Part shown: positions 33,211-42,789 of the stretch, one piece after another
Layout of the letters: each line of letters opens with the position of its first letter
Position numbering within the stretch: position 1 is the stretch's first letter
Assembly (NCBI GenBank): GCA_049323755.1
Contig: JBMOPE010000006.1
Location: forward strand, 186,001-250,000
Origin: BRHc4a sp049323755
GTDB lineage: Bacteria; Bacillota; Desulfotomaculia; Desulfotomaculales; Desulfocucumaceae
Direction: 5' to 3'
Length of the DNA stretch: 64,000 nt
The notes under the pieces: generated by a model
Database searches by the model: none
Told to the model about the DNA's origin: nothing
Seen by the model: the letters and a program-made list of their open reading frames with translations, nothing else
Translations under genes and position numbers: made by a program

Positions 33211-34299
33211 ATGATCCAGTGGAAAAACAGGTGGACTATTCTGGTGGTTGTTATTCTGACCGCCGCCGGCCTTGCGGCCATCCCTGTCAAAAAGGGATCG
33301 ATTCAGGAGAAGCCGGCGGCTGACAACGTCAGGCTGGTGGAAACCGAAACCGTAAGTTCAGAAAAGGTCTCCCGCTATTCTGAACTGTCGGGAACCCTGT
33401 CCCCCGGAGAAGAGGCGGTCATATCATTTGAGGCCTCCGGACGTATTACCGAAATGTATTACCAGGAAGGAGATCTGGTGCCGGCAGGTGCAATAGTGGC
33501 CCAGATGGAAGCCACAGAATACTCCCTGCTGCTGGCCCGGTCCGAAACTGAGCTGGATAAGTCCCGTATGGCCTACCAGAAGGCCAGGGATGATTTTAAC
33601 CGCATGGAGGAACTCTACAGGCACGGGGCACTCTCAAAAAGCGATTATGAGAAGGTGCAAAACAGCTTCACAGTGGCTGAAAAAGATTATCAGCTTGCCC
33701 GGCAGTCTTACTCCCTGGTTAACGAAGGAAAAAACCAGCTCAGAGCACCAATTGGCGGTACAATTATTGCCAAGCTTTCTTCGGTGGGACAGTTGGCCGG
33801 AACAGGAGTCCCGGTATACCGCATAGGGCAGGTTAACCCTTTGAAGGTAACTTTGCCGGTGCCGGACAGCGAGATTTCCACCTGGAAAAAGGACGATTCC
33901 GTAACCCTACTGCTTTATAACGACAGCAGGGAGGGCAGGGTAACACGAATACTGCCGTCCACAAACCAGGGCACCGGTGCCATAGGTGTGGAGGTAACCG
34001 TGGACAACTCCCTGCGCGATTGGTTTCCGGGCCAGGTGGTAAGGGCCAGGCGGGCCGTGGAAACAATAGAGGGGCTTTTTGTTCCCGTGCAGGCAGTGGT
34101 AAACCACGGTGAGGAAAAGCCCTATGTATTTCTGGCCGCCGGAGACAGGGCTGTGAAAACTACGGTAACCACAGGCCGACTCATTGGCAACAGGCTGGAA
34201 ATTTTATCTGGAATAAAACCCGGGAAACTGGTGGTAGTCAGGGGTGCGGAGCAGCTTTTTGACGGCAGCGCAATAAGGCAGGCGGGGGTTATAAAGTGA
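33211..34299 (+). CDS. RND efflux periplasmic-adaptor-type subunit (membrane fusion protein)
   Basis: 362 residues. N-terminal membrane anchor (TILVVVILTAAGLAAIPV), barrel-sandwich halves (AVISFEASGRITEMYYQEGDLVPAGAIVA; LRAPIGGTIIAKLSSVGQLAGTGVPVYRI) around a coiled-coil hairpin (~115-165), then beta-barrel and membrane-proximal domains. Start at ATG 33211 with AGGGAGG 9 nt upstream; an ATG at 33169 lies inside the operator. Overlaps the pump gene by 4 bp. No outer-membrane factor is nearby. Confidence 0.9.
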   Translation: MIQWKNRWTILVVVILTAAGLAAIPVKKGSIQEKPAADNVRLVETETVSSEKVSRYSELSGTLSPGEEAVISFEASGRITEMYYQEGDLVPAGAIVAQMEATEYSLLLARSETELDKSRMAYQKARDDFNRMEELYRHGALSKSDYEKVQNSFTVAEKDYQLARQSYSLVNEGKNQLRAPIGGTIIAKLSSVGQLAGTGVPVYRIGQVNPLKVTLPVPDSEISTWKKDDSVTLLLYNDSREGRVTRILPSTNQGTGAIGVEVTVDNSLRDWFPGQVVRARRAVETIEGLFVPVQAVVNHGEEKPYVFLAAGDRAVKTTVTTGRLIGNRLEILSGIKPGKLVVVRGAEQLFDGSAIRQAGVIK

Positions 34300-37200
34300 T
34301 AGAGTATTTTTTAAAAAAGAGGAAAATAACTATACTTTTTTTTATAATGGTGGTTGCCGTCGGCTTTTTAAGCCTGCTGCAGCTTCCCCGCCAGGAAGAA
34401 CCGGACATTACCGTCGACCTGGCCATAGTAACCACCGCTTTTCCGGGAGCCTCACCGGAAAAGGTGGAGCAAACTGTGACCAAAAAGATAGAGCAAAAGA
34501 TAAAGGAGCTGCAGGGTGTAAAGACCATCACCTCTACTTCCGGCTTCGGATTTTCCAGTATACAGGTGTATTCCAGAGATGGGGTTGATCCTCAAAAACT
34601 TTGGGATGAACTGCGAAAAAAGGTGAAGGAAGCCGAGGCAGATCTGCCTGACGGGGCCGAAAATCCTGTTATAAATGATGATTTATTTCGAAATTCTTTC
34701 TATACCGTAAATATAACTGCGGATACCAGGGAACATCTCTACAGCCTGAGAGACACGCTGAAGACCTGGCGGGATCAGCTGCGAACCCTGACCAATGTGG
34801 CAGATGTGACCATAGGCGGGCTTCCGGAACAGGAAGTAAGAGTAGATGTGGACCCGCATAAGCTACAGAATTATGGAATTCCCTGGACCCAGGTAATGGC
34901 CGCGGTACAGTCTGTGAACGAGAGGGTTCCTATCGGTGATATAAGTATAAAAGGACATCTATACCAGTTAAAGCTTCCTGAAACATATGATTTGAGAGAT
35001 CTCAACCGGGTTATATTATCCCGTACCAAAGAAGGTTTTCCCATATACCTTGGGGATGTCGGGCAGGTTTACCTTTCTGAAGGGGATGAAAAGGTATTCG
35101 TATATCACGAAGACAAGCCAGCCGCCGTGCTGGGAATTGTAATAGAAAAGGGAGTTGATATTCCCTCTCAGCAAAATCATGTAGACAACATGCTGGACTC
35201 GCTGAAAAAAACACTGCCCCCCTGGGCCTCAGTGGAGCCGGTATATGTCCAGAGTGAAAGCGTCAGAACACTATATGACAGCCTCAAGAAGGAAATGATT
35301 ATAGCCATTATAGCGGTGCTTTTTGTCTGTACCCTGGGGCTAAACCTTATCACCTCAATAATTATTGCCTTTGCTATACCCATTTCCATGGCGGTGGGTC
35401 TGATATTCCTGCCTCCCCTGAGCATTACACTTAACACCATGTCCATTTTCGCCCTTATTATTGTGCTGGGGATACTGGTGGACGATGCGGTGGTGGTCAA
35501 CGACAACATAGAGCGCCATCTCTTCGTACTGAAGGAATCGCCCTTTGCCGCCTCGGTTAACGGAACCAGGGAAGTATCCGTCTCTATTATAACCGCCACC
35601 ATGGCCACCGTTTTTTCCTTCGGGCCCCTCTATTTCCTTCCGGGTGGTCCCGGGGAGTTCATTCGGCCCCTGCCGGTGGTGGTAGCCCTTACCATGCTGG
35701 CCTCTATGGCCATGTCCCTTACGGTGGTCCCCATTTTCAGGCAGTGGCATGAGGAGCGTCGGCGAAGTAAGGCTCCGGGAGAGGAAAAGCCCGCGGGACT
35801 CCTGGGCAGGCAGATAAACAGCCTGGCTGGCTGGTACGGCAATAACCTAATGCCTTTGCTGCTTAAAAGCCCGCTGAGGACCTGTTTAACCGGATTATTT
35901 ATCGGCACTCTGGCCTACGGGCTGGTGGCCTTTACCCCGGTAGACCTGTTTCCTGCGGAGGATGCGGAAGCGCTGCCCATATACGTCAGGATGCCTGTGG
36001 GAACGGATATTGAGCAAACACTCCAGGTTACTAAAGATCTGCAGGACTGGATCAGGCAGCAGCCGGGGGTAAAGACAGTAGTGGCCTGTGCCGGGGGCAG
36101 AGCGGACCTTTTTTTTGGAGGAGGCACTGCAATTGACAATTTGTCCCCCAGTGAGGGTCAGCTTATGGTCAAATTTGACCGGGAAAAGACCAGGCCCGGG
36201 GAAATTGCCGGCCGCTGGCAGGAGGAGCTTAAGGGAATGTATCCCGGGGTTGTCATCAACCCCGTGGTGCTGGAGGCCGGGCCGCCAGTGGGAGATCCCA
36301 TATCCATAAACCTTTACGGTGACGACATAGGCAAACTCAGGACCCTGGCCCGGCAGCTAAAGGAGGGAATTTCACAAATACCCGGGGCCTATGACGTACA
36401 GGACAACTTCGGGCCGGATCGCCACACGCTGGAATTTCAGGTAAACAAGCCCATGATGGATCAGAAAATAATCGGTTTCACCGAGCTTTCCCGCACACTT
36501 CGCCTGGTGGGCGAGGGATTAAAGCTGGGGGAGTTTGACAGCGGAAAGGACTTGATTGATATAAACTTGTATTCCGGCACATCCGCGGAAGATCCAATGC
36601 TGGCATTTCAGGGCCTTTCAGTGCCCAATGCCCGCGGAGAGCAGGTCCCCCTGGCTGAAGTCGCCTCCGTCAAGCCGTCCTTTGGCATTCAGTCAATTCC
36701 CCACCGCAACCTTTCCCGGGTGGTGACCATTACGGGGAATGTGAGAGACCGCACCGTTACCGAGGTAATGAATGATATAATGCCCATTATAAAAGACCTT
36801 GATCTGCCGGAGGGGTACCGCTGGGACATTGGCGGAGAGATGTCTGAGCAGTCTGATGTGTTCATAAATATGGGAAAGCTGTCCATTGTGGTGTTTTTCC
36901 TTATCCTTATACTGATGGCCACTCAATTTAATTCACTGAGTCTGCCTCCGCTGATTATGAGCACTGTTTACCTGGCCGTAGCGGGCAGCCTGATAGGTCT
37001 TTTTATAACCCGCACCCCCTTGGGATTCATGTCCATGATGGGGATCATTTCACTGGCAGGAGTGGTGGTGCGAAACGGGATTGTACTTATAGACTTTGTA
37101 GAAAAGGCCCGTGCAGCGGGCATGGAGCTAAAAGTGGCTGTAATAAAGGCCGGGGAGTCCCGCCTGCGTCCTATACTGCTGACCACGGCCACAGCCACAG

Positions 37201-37397
37201 CCGGACTTTTGCCCATGACACTTTCCGGAGACCCTTTTTTCTACCCCATGGGAATGACCATTATTTCAGGGCTTATTTTTTCCACCATGCTGACGCTTAT
37301 AGTGCTGCCTTCGGCCTATACAGCTCTGGCAGGATACAGGTATAAAAGAAAGGCCCGGAAAGGCCTGGTAATATGCGAAAAAATAAAGACTACATAA
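34296..37397 (+). CDS. RND-family (AcrB/HAE1-like) efflux pump
   Basis: 1033 residues with twelve membrane segments in two repeats, each followed by a large extracytoplasmic loop. TM4 has the proton-relay pair ILVDDAVVVNDNIERH, and the second half has VVVRNGIVLIDFVEKAR. This is full length for the family. With the adaptor it would expel lipophilic compounds across the membrane. Probably controlled by the TetR repressor through the shared palindromes. Confidence 0.93.
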   Translation: MIEYFLKKRKITILFFIMVVAVGFLSLLQLPRQEEPDITVDLAIVTTAFPGASPEKVEQTVTKKIEQKIKELQGVKTITSTSGFGFSSIQVYSRDGVDPQKLWDELRKKVKEAEADLPDGAENPVINDDLFRNSFYTVNITADTREHLYSLRDTLKTWRDQLRTLTNVADVTIGGLPEQEVRVDVDPHKLQNYGIPWTQVMAAVQSVNERVPIGDISIKGHLYQLKLPETYDLRDLNRVILSRTKEGFPIYLGDVGQVYLSEGDEKVFVYHEDKPAAVLGIVIEKGVDIPSQQNHVDNMLDSLKKTLPPWASVEPVYVQSESVRTLYDSLKKEMIIAIIAVLFVCTLGLNLITSIIIAFAIPISMAVGLIFLPPLSITLNTMSIFALIIVLGILVDDAVVVNDNIERHLFVLKESPFAASVNGTREVSVSIITATMATVFSFGPLYFLPGGPGEFIRPLPVVVALTMLASMAMSLTVVPIFRQWHEERRRSKAPGEEKPAGLLGRQINSLAGWYGNNLMPLLLKSPLRTCLTGLFIGTLAYGLVAFTPVDLFPAEDAEALPIYVRMPVGTDIEQTLQVTKDLQDWIRQQPGVKTVVACAGGRADLFFGGGTAIDNLSPSEGQLMVKFDREKTRPGEIAGRWQEELKGMYPGVVINPVVLEAGPPVGDPISINLYGDDIGKLRTLARQLKEGISQIPGAYDVQDNFGPDRHTLEFQVNKPMMDQKIIGFTELSRTLRLVGEGLKLGEFDSGKDLIDINLYSGTSAEDPMLAFQGLSVPNARGEQVPLAEVASVKPSFGIQSIPHRNLSRVVTITGNVRDRTVTEVMNDIMPIIKDLDLPEGYRWDIGGEMSEQSDVFINMGKLSIVVFFLILILMATQFNSLSLPPLIMSTVYLAVAGSLIGLFITRTPLGFMSMMGIISLAGVVVRNGIVLIDFVEKARAAGMELKVAVIKAGESRLRPILLTTATATAGLLPMTLSGDPFFYPMGMTIISGLIFSTMLTLIVLPSAYTALAGYRYKRKARKGLVICEKIKTT

Positions 37398-37443
37398 TTT
37401 ATTTAAGCTTTCGGAATCTCAGGAATCCGGGGCCTTTATATTT

Positions 37444-38142
37444 TTACAAACCCCTGCCCCTTTGCTGCAGGTAAGTCAGTGAAAAAGTGATAGTATAGGC
37501 AAGAAGCATTAGAATAACGCTCAATGCTATGGCAATATCAAAATTCCCCTTGGAGACCTCCATTACCGTGGCAGTGGTAAGTACCCTGGTATAGCCTGCT
37601 ATATTTCCCCCCACCATCATGGAAGCCCCAACCTCAGATATGACCCCGCCGAAACCGGCAATAACAGCCGCCAGAAGCCCCATTCGCGCCTCCCTTACAA
37701 GAAGCCACAGCAGTTGAAAGCGGGATGCCCCCAGGGCCTGAATTTGCAGCTTTATTTTGGGATTAAGCTGACCGATGGCTGCCATTGTAAATCCTGTGAC
37801 AATTGGCGATGCAATAATTGCCTGGGCCAGTATAATGGCGGCCGGAGTATATATCATGTCCAGAAAGCCAAGGGGACCAGACCTCCACAGGAAGATGGAA
37901 ACCCACAGACCCACCACCACCGGGGGAAGACCCATCCCGAAATTTACCAGGCTTACTGCAAAATTTCGGCCGGGGAATACGGCAAGGGCCAAAAATACAC
38001 CCAGCGGCACACCTATCAGTACACTTATAAAGGTGCCCATACCCGAGACCTTAAGGGTAAGGAGAGTTATTCCCAGCACTTCCCGGTCTCCCTTTAAAAG
38101 CAGCTCAAATGCTTTGACTAAACCTTCCCATATCAGTTCCAT
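37444..38142 (-). CDS. tupB: Tungstate/molybdate ABC transporter permease (TupB)
   Basis: 232 residues, five to six membrane segments with an EAA-type loop (IQALGASRFQLLWLLVREAR) and the conserved GFGGVISEVGASMMVGGNI of TupB-like permeases. GGAG before the ATG. It follows tupC after a 305-bp spacer filled by an inverted repeat pair, which is unusual since tup genes are normally close together. Confidence 0.88.
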   Translation of the reverse strand: MELIWEGLVKAFELLLKGDREVLGITLLTLKVSGMGTFISVLIGVPLGVFLALAVFPGRNFAVSLVNFGMGLPPVVVGLWVSIFLWRSGPLGFLDMIYTPAAIILAQAIIASPIVTGFTMAAIGQLNPKIKLQIQALGASRFQLLWLLVREARMGLLAAVIAGFGGVISEVGASMMVGGNIAGYTRVLTTATVMEVSKGNFDIAIALSVILMLLAYTITFSLTYLQQRGRGL

Positions 38143-38180
38143 AAAACAACTCCATTTCAGCTTATACTGAAAAAAATTTT

Positions 38181-38427
<247 letters not shown>

Positions 38428-38447
38428 AAGCATATCAAAATTAGCAT

Positions 38448-39161
38448 TTATTGATAATAGGTCTCAAATACCTTCTCAAAGCCGTCTGCGAAAAGTTCGG
38501 AAGCGCTTCCCCGGTATTTTATCGAACCCCCGGCCATAACCACCGTGCTGCCGGTCAGGTAAGGGATTTCGTTGTAGTCGTGGGTAACAAAAAAAACGGT
38601 AGTCCCTGACTCCTTCAAAATAACAGACATCTCTTTGAGAAGTGAAATTCTTGTGGGAAAATCAAGGGCTGTAAAGGGCTCATCCAAAAAAAGAACATCC
38701 GGGTCCAGCACCATTGCCCTGGCAATGTTAACTCTCTGGGCCTCTCCACCGGATAAAAAAGAAGGCATCCGCTGCGACAGGCGGGACACACCCAGTCTTT
38801 CCAGCCACATGTTGACCTTTTCCGGTATTTCCTCTCTGTTGAATCCCCTGAGCTTCAGCCCCTGGGCAACATTATTAAAAACAGTGGTGTTAAGGAGGAG
38901 CGCCTCCTGAAACACCACCGCCATCTTCCTCCTGAAAGAAAGGGCGTTACCACTGCTTACACTGCTGCCCCTGAATAAAACCTCCCCCGAGGTGGGCTGC
39001 TGTAAAAGGGCCAGTACCTGCAAAAGGGTGCTCTTACCGGCCCCGTTGGGGCCGATAATAGCAACGGTTTCACCCTCTTTTAAACCAAAGTGGGCAACAT
39101 CGAGAATTTCCCTGCTGCCCTTTTTAATTTTTATATTCCTGGCTTCCAGTACAAACGGCAT
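38448..39161 (-). CDS. tupC: Tungstate/molybdate ABC transporter ATP-binding protein (TupC)
   Basis: 237 residues. Walker A GPNGAGKST, Q-loop VVFQEALL, signature LSGGEAQRVNIARAM, Walker B VLFLDEPFTALD, H-loop FVTHD. The ATG at 39161 overlaps the tupA stop (TGATG). It energises uptake of tungstate or molybdate oxyanions, which feed tungsten or molybdenum cofactors of enzymes such as formate dehydrogenase or aldehyde oxidoreductase. Confidence 0.9.
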   Translation of the reverse strand: MPFVLEARNIKIKKGSREILDVAHFGLKEGETVAIIGPNGAGKSTLLQVLALLQQPTSGEVLFRGSSVSSGNALSFRRKMAVVFQEALLLNTTVFNNVAQGLKLRGFNREEIPEKVNMWLERLGVSRLSQRMPSFLSGGEAQRVNIARAMVLDPDVLFLDEPFTALDFPTRISLLKEMSVILKESGTTVFFVTHDYNEIPYLTGSTVVMAGGSIKYRGSASELFADGFEKVFETYYQ

Positions 39162-40048
39162 CACTTATTACCCAGTTCCTCCACTTTTTTTCCGGCATCG
39201 GCATAGAACAGCGGCTCCCCGTACTTGTCCCTGCCGAAATCACCTATCAGATTTTGCGCCTCGGGGCTAACCATATAGTCCACAAAGGCCTTGCCCCCTG
39301 CCCCGTTAACTTTGGGGAATTTTTCGGGGTTAACCTGCATTACGTGGTATATATTAAGCAGCCCCTTGTCTCCCTGGGCCACTATGGCAAGTTTAAGGTT
39401 TTTCTTCTGGGCCAGGTAGGTTGCCCTGTCGGTTAATGTATAACCCTCTTTTTGATTGGCCACATTCAATGTCTGGCCCATGCCGCTTCCGGTTTCCTGG
39501 TACCATTTCTGGCCCTTGGGCTCTACCCCTGCAGATTTCCATATGGATAATTCCTGCTTGTGGGTCCCGGAATCATCACCCCTGGATACAAACACCGCAC
39601 CTTTTTCGGCAATCTTTTTAAAGACTTCGGCGCTGTCCTTTGCCTGCTTTACCCCTGCCGGGTCATTTTCAGGTCCTATAATAATAAAGTCATTATGCAT
39701 CACCAACTGGTAATTGGTAACCACACCGGCATCCACCAGGGGCTTCTCCGATTTCATGGCGTGGGTCAGCAAAACATCGGCCTCACCTTTCTCACCCATC
39801 TTAAGCGCCTGGCCGGTTCCCACAGCAATGGGCTTTACCTTGTAGCCAGTCTTCTTTTCAAAATCGGGAATAAGAACATCCAGAAGTCCGCTGTCCTGGG
39901 TGCTGGTGGTGGTTGCAAGTATGACGTCCTTCACCTCGGGGGTTCCGGCCGCATTCTGGGAAGCTTTCTCACTCTTAGTACAACCTGTCAGTGCCAGAAT
40001 AAGAACTACAATTATCGCCAATATATTTCTTCTTTTTATAATCGACAT
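39161..40048 (-). CDS. tupA: Tungstate-binding lipoprotein (TupA)
   Basis: 295 residues. Signal peptide ending LTGC (lipobox), then TTTSTQDSGLLDVL, the oxyanion-binding signature of TupA/WtpA-like proteins, KMGEKGEADVLLTHA, and FVSRGDDSGTHKQEL. Preceded by AAGGAG. Downstream of two Moco/Tuco-like riboswitches, so its expression should fall when the cofactor is plentiful. Confidence 0.92.
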   Translation of the reverse strand: MSIIKRRNILAIIVVLILALTGCTKSEKASQNAAGTPEVKDVILATTTSTQDSGLLDVLIPDFEKKTGYKVKPIAVGTGQALKMGEKGEADVLLTHAMKSEKPLVDAGVVTNYQLVMHNDFIIIGPENDPAGVKQAKDSAEVFKKIAEKGAVFVSRGDDSGTHKQELSIWKSAGVEPKGQKWYQETGSGMGQTLNVANQKEGYTLTDRATYLAQKKNLKLAIVAQGDKGLLNIYHVMQVNPEKFPKVNGAGGKAFVDYMVSPEAQNLIGDFGRDKYGEPLFYADAGKKVEELGNK

Positions 40049-40140
40049 AAATTCACTCCTTAAATAGCTTTCCTTTATCTTTGTGAACTAAACACCATCA
40101 CATATAACAAATAAAACGCCGGGCCAGGCTAGTAAAAAGG

Positions 40141-40250
40141 TTTACCCACGGCAACATCTCTCCTTTCCACAACGGGAGGCACACCAGTTTCCCGGCATAC
40201 CCTGTCGGCCCGAATGCCATGACAATTTCGTTTTAGGCATAAAGGCTCGG
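40141..40250 (-). promoter_or_regulatory. Moco/Tuco-like riboswitch, copy 2 (proximal)
   Basis: Minus strand: CCGAGCC..., then GGGTATGCCGGGAAACTGG, TGTGCCTCCC, GTTGTGGAAA, GGAGAGATGTTGCCG. The order of conserved segments (GCCGGGAAACyGG, GCCTCCC, GGAAA, GGAG) is the same as in copy 1 and resembles the molybdenum/tungsten cofactor RNA motif. It lies 93 bp before tupA, which fits a tungsten-cofactor sensor. Confidence 0.65.
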
Positions 40251-40274
40251 AGTTTTTATTTAGTTTAATTGAAA

Positions 40275-40309
40275 AGCCCCGCATTGCGCAAAAAGGGCAA
40301 TGCAGGGCT
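40275..40309 (-). terminator. Terminator between the two riboswitches
   Basis: Minus strand AGCCC.GCATTGCC loop GCAATGCGGGGCT followed by TTTTC. It directly follows the distal riboswitch, so that unit can stop transcription before the second unit is made. Confidence 0.8.
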
Positions 40310-40317
40310 GTCTTACA

Positions 40318-40425
40318 AAGTCCGGCATATTCCCTCCTTTCCGCAATGGGAGGCATACCGGTTTCCCGGCACACCCTGACGGTCCGACAGCCGTAACATC
40401 ATGTCCTAAGGCCGTCCGGACTCGG
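40318..40425 (-). promoter_or_regulatory. Moco/Tuco-like riboswitch, copy 1 (distal)
   Basis: Minus strand: outer stem GTCCGG (5') with CCGGAC (3'), inner segments GGGTGTGCCGGGAAACCGG, TATGCCTCCC, ATTGCGGAAA, GGAGGGAATATGCC. Nearly the same core as copy 2, so a duplication. Followed by a terminator, then copy 2, then tupA. Confidence 0.7.
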
Positions 40426-40551
40426 AGAGCTGAATTCAATTATATTATTAATTCTATATGTTAGAACATATTCCTTCTTTAAATTAAATAAACGCCCTGC
40501 GGGCGTTGCCGCTGTCCCAGCGGCATTGTTAAGCATTATTTATGGTTCCGG

Positions 40552-40622
40552 AATTGGGAATTGGGAATTGGGAATTGGTGAAAAATTAAATTACTACATT
40601 TCACCTATACAATCCCAATTTG
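40552..40622. repeat. AATTGGG heptad array with inverted partner
   Basis: Three to four tandem GGGAATT heptads (40552-40578) face a single CCCAATT (40612-40621) across an AT-rich centre. Same family as 1171-1266 and 13243-13385. A CTGCGGGCGTTGCCGCTGTCCCAGCGGC stretch just to the left (40496-40525) forms a small GC hairpin. Confidence 0.6.
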
Positions 40623-40688
40623 GCTTCATAGACAAAGACCTATAGTTGCACTTTCAAAGGACCTTCATCGGGGCGGGGAATATCATCT

Positions 40689-40873
40689 CCGTGCGTTGAT
40701 TTTTCGGAGGCTGTTACTGGCTCTTGGCGAAGGTGGCTACAGAAAGGCAAGCCGCCAACAGGACGTTGGCGGAAGTCCGAACCGGCGCATGGACGCGCCG
40801 TTGAGGACGGTCGGCTATCTGTTGACTCCAAGCATAGAGCCAGTTTCAGCCGGAGAGATCATCAACGCATGGG
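40689..40873 (+). ncRNA. Structured RNA, HEARO/omega-RNA-like, no associated nuclease gene
   Basis: A GC-rich ~185-nt block in otherwise AT-rich intergenic DNA with nested pairing: CCGTGCGTTGAT (40689-40700) with ATCAACGCATGG (40861-40872); ACTGGCTCT (40716-40724) with AGAGCCAGT (40836-40844); hairpins GCCGCCAAC/GTTGGCGG and GGCGC/GCGCC inside. The layout recalls the HEARO RNA (omega RNA of IscB), but I identify it from memory of form only. There is no iscB or IS gene next to it. The reading frame inside is not protein-like. Confidence 0.55.
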
Positions 40874-40964
40874 GGTGATATTCTAAGCCTGCCCTATAGC
40901 AGGCATTCAATTTATCCCCAGCAAAAAATTTATTTTTTCCTGGTGTATAAATAAACGCCCTGCG

Positions 40965-41000
40965 TTCCTAATTCCCAATTCCCAATTCCTAATTCCCACT
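40965..41000. repeat. CCTAATT/CCCAATT heptads at the end of the kinase gene
   Basis: Four units of CTAATTC/CCAATTC type overlap the stop codon of the FGGY kinase gene, so the last codons of that gene are encoded by the repeat. Confidence 0.6.
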
Positions 41001-42548
41001 TTCCCCCAGTGAGAATATTTCCCTGTACAGAGGGCGCAGACTGTTATACATTTTACGGTATACCTTGCGGTACAGGTTATCGTACAATTCAGCGTTTTCC
41101 GGATTTGGGTCAAAGGTCATACTGGTCCTGGTCATTTCACTGACTGCCGATTTTATATCCGGGTGCAGCCCTGCCCCCAAAGCCGCCAGCATTGCCGCCC
41201 CCAGCCCGGAGGCTTCATAAACAGCGGGGCGTGACGCGGGAAGCCTGAATACATCGGCGGTTATCTGCATCATCTGGTCACTTTTTGAACCTCCCCCGCA
41301 AACGAACAGTTCCCTGACAGGAACACCGGAACGTCTTTCAATGCGCTCCCGTCCCTCCCGTATGGCGTATGCAAGTCCCTCCAGAATAGCCCTGTATAAG
41401 TGAGCCCTGGTATGACCTCCACTGAAGCCTATTACCGCACCTCTTGCCTCCAGTCCGGGATGCCTAAGGCCCGGCGACCAGTATGGCTGCAGCATTAAAC
41501 CCATGGACCCGGGGGGTATTTTTGCCACCAGGCGGTCCAAAAGCTCCTCCGCAGTTATTCCCTCCTGGCGGGCCAATGCCTGCTCCTGCCACGCAAATTC
41601 TTCCTTAAACCATGTAACCATCCAGAAGCCCCGGAAAATCTGCACCTCCATGTTGTAAGATCCAGGACAGGCGCTGGGATAGGGAGGTATAAGCCGAATG
41701 GGTTCGATATATTTTTTGGAATTAACATTGATGGTTGCCGTGGTTCCATAACCGATACAGGCCTGGTGTGAATCCAGGCAGCCCGACCCAAGCACCTCAC
41801 AGGCCTTGTCGGAAGCGCCCGCAATGACCGGCAGCCCCTCGGGCAGCCCGGTCGCCCCAGCAGCCTGCCTTGTCACACTGCCCATCTGCTGGCCGGGGAA
41901 AGCCAGCTCCGGCAAAACTTCAGGGCGAATGGGAAGAGCCTTCCACTTCCAGTGGGAGTGGGGAGCCCAGGTCTGTTTCTTGTAGTCAAAGGGAATATAT
42001 CCCACCATACAGCCCGTGGAATCCACAAAACGGCCGGTAAGTTTATATGCTATATACCCTGATATAAAAAGGTAATGAGCGGTTTTTTCCCATATATCCG
42101 GCTGGTTTTCCCTTATCCAGTTAATTTCCGCCTGGGACTGGAGGTAGTGCAGTGTACCTTTGAGGCCGGCCATTTTAAATATAATTTCCCACAGCCCGCC
42201 CAGGGGAGGCAGGTTCCCGGCCAGGCGCTGGTCCAGCCATACAATGGAAGGGCGCAGTGGGACTCCGTCCTTGTCAAGGTTAACAACGGTGGAACGCTGA
42301 GAAGTTACGGATAAAGCAGCCACCGAGCCGGGATCGACTTTCCCCCCCCTCCATAATTCCCGACAGGCTTCTTCCAGGCAACTCCAGTAATAATTGGGGT
42401 CCTGCTCCGCCCACCCTGGCTGGGGGGAATAATATGGTGACGTGTAAACAACCCGGGCATAGTCAATAAGCTTTCCCTTGAGGTCGAATGCCAGAGCTCT
42501 CAGGCTCTGGGTGCCCACATCAATGGCCAATACAGTTTCCTTTTTCAT
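40989..42548 (-). CDS. FGGY-family carbohydrate kinase
   Basis: 519 residues with the ASKHA fold: AIDVGTQSLRALAFD, the second phosphate site (ACIGYGTTATINV) and the adenosine motif (ELFVCGGGSKSDQMMQITADV). Family members phosphorylate glycerol, xylulose, ribulose and similar polyols. The next genes upstream encode a glycerol-3-phosphate dehydrogenase and an alkyl-DHAP-synthase-like enzyme, so glycerol or a related triose is a reasonable guess, but sequence alone does not separate GlpK from XylB types. GGGGAG precedes the ATG. The 3' end runs into an AATTCCC repeat. Confidence 0.87.
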   Translation of the reverse strand: MKKETVLAIDVGTQSLRALAFDLKGKLIDYARVVYTSPYYSPQPGWAEQDPNYYWSCLEEACRELWRGGKVDPGSVAALSVTSQRSTVVNLDKDGVPLRPSIVWLDQRLAGNLPPLGGLWEIIFKMAGLKGTLHYLQSQAEINWIRENQPDIWEKTAHYLFISGYIAYKLTGRFVDSTGCMVGYIPFDYKKQTWAPHSHWKWKALPIRPEVLPELAFPGQQMGSVTRQAAGATGLPEGLPVIAGASDKACEVLGSGCLDSHQACIGYGTTATINVNSKKYIEPIRLIPPYPSACPGSYNMEVQIFRGFWMVTWFKEEFAWQEQALARQEGITAEELLDRLVAKIPPGSMGLMLQPYWSPGLRHPGLEARGAVIGFSGGHTRAHLYRAILEGLAYAIREGRERIERRSGVPVRELFVCGGGSKSDQMMQITADVFRLPASRPAVYEASGLGAAMLAALGAGLHPDIKSAVSEMTRTSMTFDPNPENAELYDNLYRKVYRKMYNSLRPLYREIFSLGESGN

Positions 42549-42596
42549 ATACTCAGCTCCCCAAAAAAAACGCTTATACTGAGATTATCATTCTGT

Positions 42597-42775
42597 CGGA
42601 ATCAGAATTCAGAAGCCAGAAGCCAGAATATTTTGTTTTGCATGCAGTACTCTGGAGGCAAGCCGAATGATCCTTACCCCCAAGACTACCGCTGTTTGAT
42701 GATCTTGTGAGGAATACCCATGTAATTCTGGCTTCTGGCTCCTGACTCCTGAATTCCGACCGGGAAGTAGTGCAT
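42597..42775. repeat. Inverted AGAAGCC/GGCTTCT heptad pair between kinase and dehydrogenase genes
   Basis: Left arm TCAGAATTCAGAAGCCAGAAG (first 20 bases from 42600) and right arm (42722-42760) are near reverse complements around ~95 bp of unique sequence. The right arm and its flank CCGACCGggAAGTAGTGC match 145-207. Together they fill the 241-bp gap between the two genes. Confidence 0.75.
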
Positions 42776-42789
42776 TTAAGCAATCTCTG

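Noticed and set aside
40129..40374. 81-codon minus-strand frame upstream of tupA
   Set aside because: It covers both riboswitch-like copies and the terminator; the repeated protein pattern is only the translated RNA duplication, and there is no ribosome site of note.
40696..40878. 60-codon plus-strand frame
   Set aside because: It lies entirely in the structured RNA and has no protein-like features.
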